Below, in pieces: positions 5,536 through 7,847 of a stretch of 7,847 nt of DNA. This stretch comes from Paracoccaceae bacterium. Its GTDB lineage: Bacteria; Pseudomonadota; Alphaproteobacteria; Rhodobacterales; Rhodobacteraceae. A model generated the notes under the pieces. That model was not told where the DNA came from and searched no databases. It saw only the letters and a list, made by a program, of their open reading frames with translations. Where the stretch lies: positions 1-7,847 of the forward strand of contig SKUV01000358.1 of assembly GCA_007129775.1 (NCBI GenBank), written 5' to 3'. Numbering within the stretch: the first letter of the stretch is position 1; each line of letters opens with the position of its first letter. The position numbers and the translations under genes are program-made.

Positions 5536-6891
5536 TCAGACGGCTGCTGAATGCCCTGCCTTTGCGTTTCCGTATGCGTCGAATGCGGCTGCGATCATGC
5601 GGGTTAGGGGTCGGCCTTCGGGGGGGATGGCGAGGGCGTCGGGGCTGAGGGTTGCGAAGGGGGCGAAGGCTTCTGCCACCGGGGCGCAGAGGTTGTGGAA
5701 GGCCCGTCGGCTCAGGCCGTAATCCGCCTCCAGTTCCGCCGCCTCGACGCGGAAGTCGCACATCAGCGCCTCGATCAGGCGCCGGCGCATCAGGTCCTCG
5801 CCGGCGAAGGCATGGCCGCGCATGGTCGAAAAGCCGCCCTGCCGGATCGCCTTGACATGGGCTGCGGTGCTGGGCGCGTTCTGGGCATAGCCTTGCGGGA
5901 AATACGAGATCGCCGAGGCCCCGATGCCCACCAGCACCGGCGCGGTATCGTCGGTATAGCCCTGAAAGTTGCGCCGCAGCGCCCCGGCCCGCGCCGCCCG
6001 CGCCAGCCCGTCCCCGGGCCGCGCGAAATGGTCGATCCCGATCTCGTCATAGCCGTCCCAGGCGAACAGCCTGCGCGCGGTGTCGTAAAGCCGCAGCCGT
6101 TCCTCGGGCGTGGGCAGCGTGTCCGACGGGATCATCTGCTGGCGCCGCGCCATCCACGGCACATGGGCATAGCCGTAAAGCGCCACCCGGTCGGGCGAGA
6201 GCGACAGGAGTTTCTGCACGCTGGCGGCCATGCGCGCAGGGCTCTGGTTCGGCAGGCCGTAAAGGATATCGGCATTCAGGCTCGCGATGCCCCGCGCCCG
6301 GATGCCCTCGATCGCCGCCTGCGTCACCTCGTAGCTCTGGTCGCGCCCGATGATCGCCTGGATCTCGGGCTCGAAATCCTGCACCCCCACCGAGGCCCGC
6401 GTCATCCCCGCCGCCGCCAGCGCGTCAAGCCGCGCGTCGTCGATCTCGTTGGGGTCGATCTCCACCGAGAATTCAGCCCCCTCGCCCAGCGGCACCGCCT
6501 CGAAGATCGCCCCCGCCAGATCGGTCATCATCGCCGCCGGCATCAGCGTGGGCGTGCCCCCGCCCCAGTGCAGCCGCGACAGCCGCACGCCCTCGGGCAG
6601 ATGCGCGCGCAAAAGCGCGATCTCGGCCCGCAGCACCTCGACATAGGCGCGCACCGGCTCGTCGGCTCTCGTGCCCTGGGTGCGGCAGGCGCAGAACCAG
6701 CACAGCCGGCGGCAGAACGGCACATGCAGATAAAGCGAGATGCGCGCCCCCGGCGCGATCGCCCCGATCCAGTCGGAAAACTGCGCCGGCCCGACCGCAT
6801 CGGAGAAATGCGGGGCGGTGGGATAGCTCGTGTAACGCGGCACGCGCGCGTCGAAAAGCCCGAGCCGTGTCAGTTGCGATTCCGTATTCAT
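5536..6891 (-). CDS. hemN: Oxygen-independent coproporphyrinogen III oxidase (HemN)
   Basis: The predicted protein has 451 residues, close to the 457 of E. coli HemN. It is a cytoplasmic radical-SAM enzyme that oxidatively decarboxylates coproporphyrinogen III to protoporphyrinogen IX without O2, feeding haem and bacteriochlorophyll synthesis. Visible motifs are RYTSYPTAPHF near the N-terminus (19-29), the HemN-type cluster motif CxxxCxxCxC at C60, C64, C67 and C69 (YLHVPFCRRLCWFCAC), GGGTPT at 110-115, VGVQDF at 168-173, and NADILYGLP (206-214). ATG 6891 is the only Met before the conserved block; a TTG at 6915 is possible but would add eight residues. No good Shine-Dalgarno precedes the ATG. 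The FNR box centre is 42.5 bp upstream, so a class II start would put the mRNA 5' end almost at the ATG. It is divergent from fnrL, 53 bp apart, and convergent with dgkA (62-bp gap). Confidence 0.97.
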   Translation of the reverse strand: MNTESQLTRLGLFDARVPRYTSYPTAPHFSDAVGPAQFSDWIGAIAPGARISLYLHVPFCRRLCWFCACRTQGTRADEPVRAYVEVLRAEIALLRAHLPEGVRLSRLHWGGGTPTLMPAAMMTDLAGAIFEAVPLGEGAEFSVEIDPNEIDDARLDALAAAGMTRASVGVQDFEPEIQAIIGRDQSYEVTQAAIEGIRARGIASLNADILYGLPNQSPARMAASVQKLLSLSPDRVALYGYAHVPWMARRQQMIPSDTLPTPEERLRLYDTARRLFAWDGYDEIGIDHFARPGDGLARAARAGALRRNFQGYTDDTAPVLVGIGASAISYFPQGYAQNAPSTAAHVKAIRQGGFSTMRGHAFAGEDLMRRRLIEALMCDFRVEAAELEADYGLSRRAFHNLCAPVAEAFAPFATLSPDALAIPPEGRPLTRMIAAAFDAYGNAKAGHSAAV

Positions 6892-6904
6892 TCGTCTACC
6901 GTAG

Positions 6905-6933
6905 TTGACAGGCAAAAGCGAAATCCTTGATAT
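6905..6933 (+). promoter_or_regulatory. Candidate fnrL promoter
   Basis: A perfect -35 hexamer TTGACA (6905-6910) is followed after 17 bp by a weak -10, TGATAT (6928-6933). A better hexamer, TATAGA (6931-6936), has a 20-bp spacer. Either -10 lies within the FNR box, so bound FnrL should repress its own promoter. The predicted start is about base 6940-6945, at or just before the fnrL ATG. Confidence 0.5.
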
Positions 6934-6940
6934 AGATCAA
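6927..6940. promoter_or_regulatory. Perfect FNR/FnrL box shared by hemN and fnrL
   Basis: TTGAT-ATAG-ATCAA is an exact match to the FNR consensus TTGAT-N4-ATCAA. It ends four bases before the fnrL ATG, and its centre is 42.5 bp from the hemN ATG. For hemN this suits anaerobic class II activation. For fnrL the box covers the likely -10 and transcription start, which suits autorepression. Confidence 0.9.
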
Positions 6941-6944
6941 ACCG

Positions 6945-7700
6945 ATGGCCCGCACCTCCCTTCTCGACGACAATCTCTCCTCGCAGGCCTGCGCCGATTG
7001 CCCGATCCGCCATCGCGCCGTCTGCGCGCGCTGCGAACAGCACGAACTCGACCGGCTCGAGGCGATCAAATACTACCGCAGCTACGAGGCCGGCCAGACC
7101 GTGATCTGGTCCGGAGACCGGATGGATTTCGTGGCCTCCGTCGTCACCGGCATCGCCACGCTGACCCAGACCATGGAGGACGGCCGCCGCCAGATGGTGG
7201 GCCTGCTGCTGCCGTCGGATTTCGTCGGCCGCCCCGGCCGCCTCACCGCCGCCTATGACGTCACCGCCACCACCGATGTGGTCATGTGCTGCTTTCGCAA
7301 GAAACCCTTCGAGGAGCTGATGGCCCGCACCCCCAGCATCAGCCAGCGCCTGCTGGAGATGACGCTGGACGAACTGGACGCCGCGCGCGAATGGATGCTG
7401 CTGCTGGGCCGCAAGACCGCGCGCGAGAAAATCGCCAGCCTGATCGCCATCATCGGACGCCGCGATGCCGCGCTCAGCCTGCGCAGCGCCGGAAACGACC
7501 TGACCTTCGATCTGCCCCTCACCCGCGAGGCCATGGCCGATTACCTCGGCCTCACCCTCGAAACCGTCAGCCGCCAGATCTCGGCCCTGCGCAAGGACGG
7601 CGTCATCCTGCTCGAAGGAAAGCGCCACGTCACAATCCCCGATTTCGACCGCCTCCTCGAAGAAGCCGGAGACGACAGCGACGGCGGCCTGCTCGCCTGA
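6945..7700 (+). CDS. fnrL: FNR/CRP-family oxygen-responsive transcription regulator FnrL
   Basis: This 251-residue regulator has an N-terminal cysteine cluster C16-x2-C19-x7-C27-x2-C30 (ACADCPIRHRAVCARCE), plus C115/C116 in the sensor domain. These are candidate ligands for an O2-labile [4Fe-4S] cluster, with the spacing usual for alphaproteobacterial FnrL/FnrN proteins (E. coli FNR has C-x2-C-x5-C and C122). A CRP-like beta-roll (about 35-120) and a dimerisation helix (about 130-165) follow. The C-terminal winged helix contains LTREAMADYLGLTLETVSRQ; E206, S209 and R210 form the E-x-x-S-R motif that reads TTGAT. Without O2 the dimer should activate genes such as hemN and bchE, both of which have boxes here. 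ATG 6945 is forced: an in-frame TAG lies at 6933-6935 and the next Met is residue 60. No Shine-Dalgarno fits in the gap, so a leaderless mRNA is likely. It is divergent from hemN. Confidence 0.96.
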   Translation: MARTSLLDDNLSSQACADCPIRHRAVCARCEQHELDRLEAIKYYRSYEAGQTVIWSGDRMDFVASVVTGIATLTQTMEDGRRQMVGLLLPSDFVGRPGRLTAAYDVTATTDVVMCCFRKKPFEELMARTPSISQRLLEMTLDELDAAREWMLLLGRKTAREKIASLIAIIGRRDAALSLRSAGNDLTFDLPLTREAMADYLGLTLETVSRQISALRKDGVILLEGKRHVTIPDFDRLLEEAGDDSDGGLLA

Positions 7701-7770
7701 AACCAAACCAAACGCAAGCCCCCCCACCGCACGCGCAAACCCCACACGCGCACGCACCCGGCACGCCACA
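7701..7770 (+). terminator. C-rich, G-poor trailer after fnrL, possible Rho-dependent termination region
   Basis: The 70 bases directly after the fnrL stop contain 37 C, 22 A, 11 G and no T. A C-over-G bubble of this size is typical of Rho-utilisation (rut) regions, and no intrinsic hairpin with a T-run follows fnrL. The assignment rests on composition alone. Confidence 0.35.
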
Positions 7771-7800
7771 GGGCGGCGAGCGAAGCCGAGCGCGGCCGAA

Positions 7801-7819
7801 AGGGGGCTCAATGCCCCCT
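7801..7819. repeat. Inverted repeat with 7-bp stem near the right edge
   Basis: AGGGGGC-TCAAT-GCCCCCT is a perfect 7-bp stem with a 5-base loop. On the plus strand it is followed by GAGG, not a T-run. On the minus strand it is followed by TTTCGG, so it could be a weak intrinsic terminator for a leftward gene beyond the window, or a stem of a structured RNA. A small GNRA-type hairpin, GCC-GAAA-GGC, follows at 7831-7840. Confidence 0.45.
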
Positions 7820-7847
7820 GAGGACGCAGCGCCGAAAGGCAAAACGG

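Noticed and set aside
5695..6930. Plus-strand open frame of 411 codons opposite hemN
   Set aside because: It is the antisense shadow of hemN and its predicted protein is Arg/Pro/His-rich with no domain pattern.
6888..7811. Minus-strand open frame of 307 codons opposite fnrL
   Set aside because: It is antisense to a complete FNR-family gene and would cover the shared FNR box; its composition is that of a shadow frame.

Overview
The window is GC-rich, densely coding DNA. It very probably comes from an anoxygenic phototrophic alphaproteobacterium of the Rhodobacteraceae (Rhodobacter, Rhodovulum or a relative). The evidence is the 5' part of bchE, a PpsR/CrtJ-type TGT-N12-ACA operator, FNR boxes, and an FnrL-type regulator transcribed divergently from hemN. 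Species cannot be fixed from the sequence alone.

Left edge (1-1020): the first 289 codons of bchE, the anaerobic Mg-protoporphyrin monomethyl ester cyclase, run leftward out of the window. The 153-bp divergent region to carB holds a palindromic TGT-N12-ACA site, a near-consensus FNR box and a sigma70-like promoter for carB. Centre (1021-4383): carB, the full-length large subunit of carbamoyl-phosphate synthetase, runs rightward without carA beside it. It converges, with a 30-bp gap, on a small leftward gene for an exported PagL-like acyloxyacyl hydrolase (lipid A deacylase family). A 157-bp region with palindromes and a strong hairpin separates this gene from dgkA (rightward), an integral-membrane diacylglycerol kinase. 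dgkA converges on hemN.

Right edge (5536-7847): hemN (leftward) and fnrL (rightward) are divergent and only 53 bp apart. They share one perfect FNR box, TTGAT-N4-ATCAA. After fnrL comes a 109-nt stretch with no T on the plus strand, then an inverted repeat and a small hairpin at the window edge.

The biological theme is oxygen-independent tetrapyrrole synthesis. HemN and BchE are both radical-SAM enzymes that replace O2-dependent steps on the way to haem and bacteriochlorophyll. Both have an FNR box at about the class II activation distance, and the probable regulator FnrL is encoded beside them. bchE additionally carries a predicted PpsR operator over its -10 region. CarB (arginine/pyrimidine supply) and the two envelope-lipid genes look like housekeeping neighbours. 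I see no wholly new multi-gene system. The less routine signals are the shared hemN/fnrL control region with predicted leaderless starts, the PagL-like protein with Asp at the usual catalytic Glu position, the palindromes and hairpin before dgkA, and the T-free trailer after fnrL.
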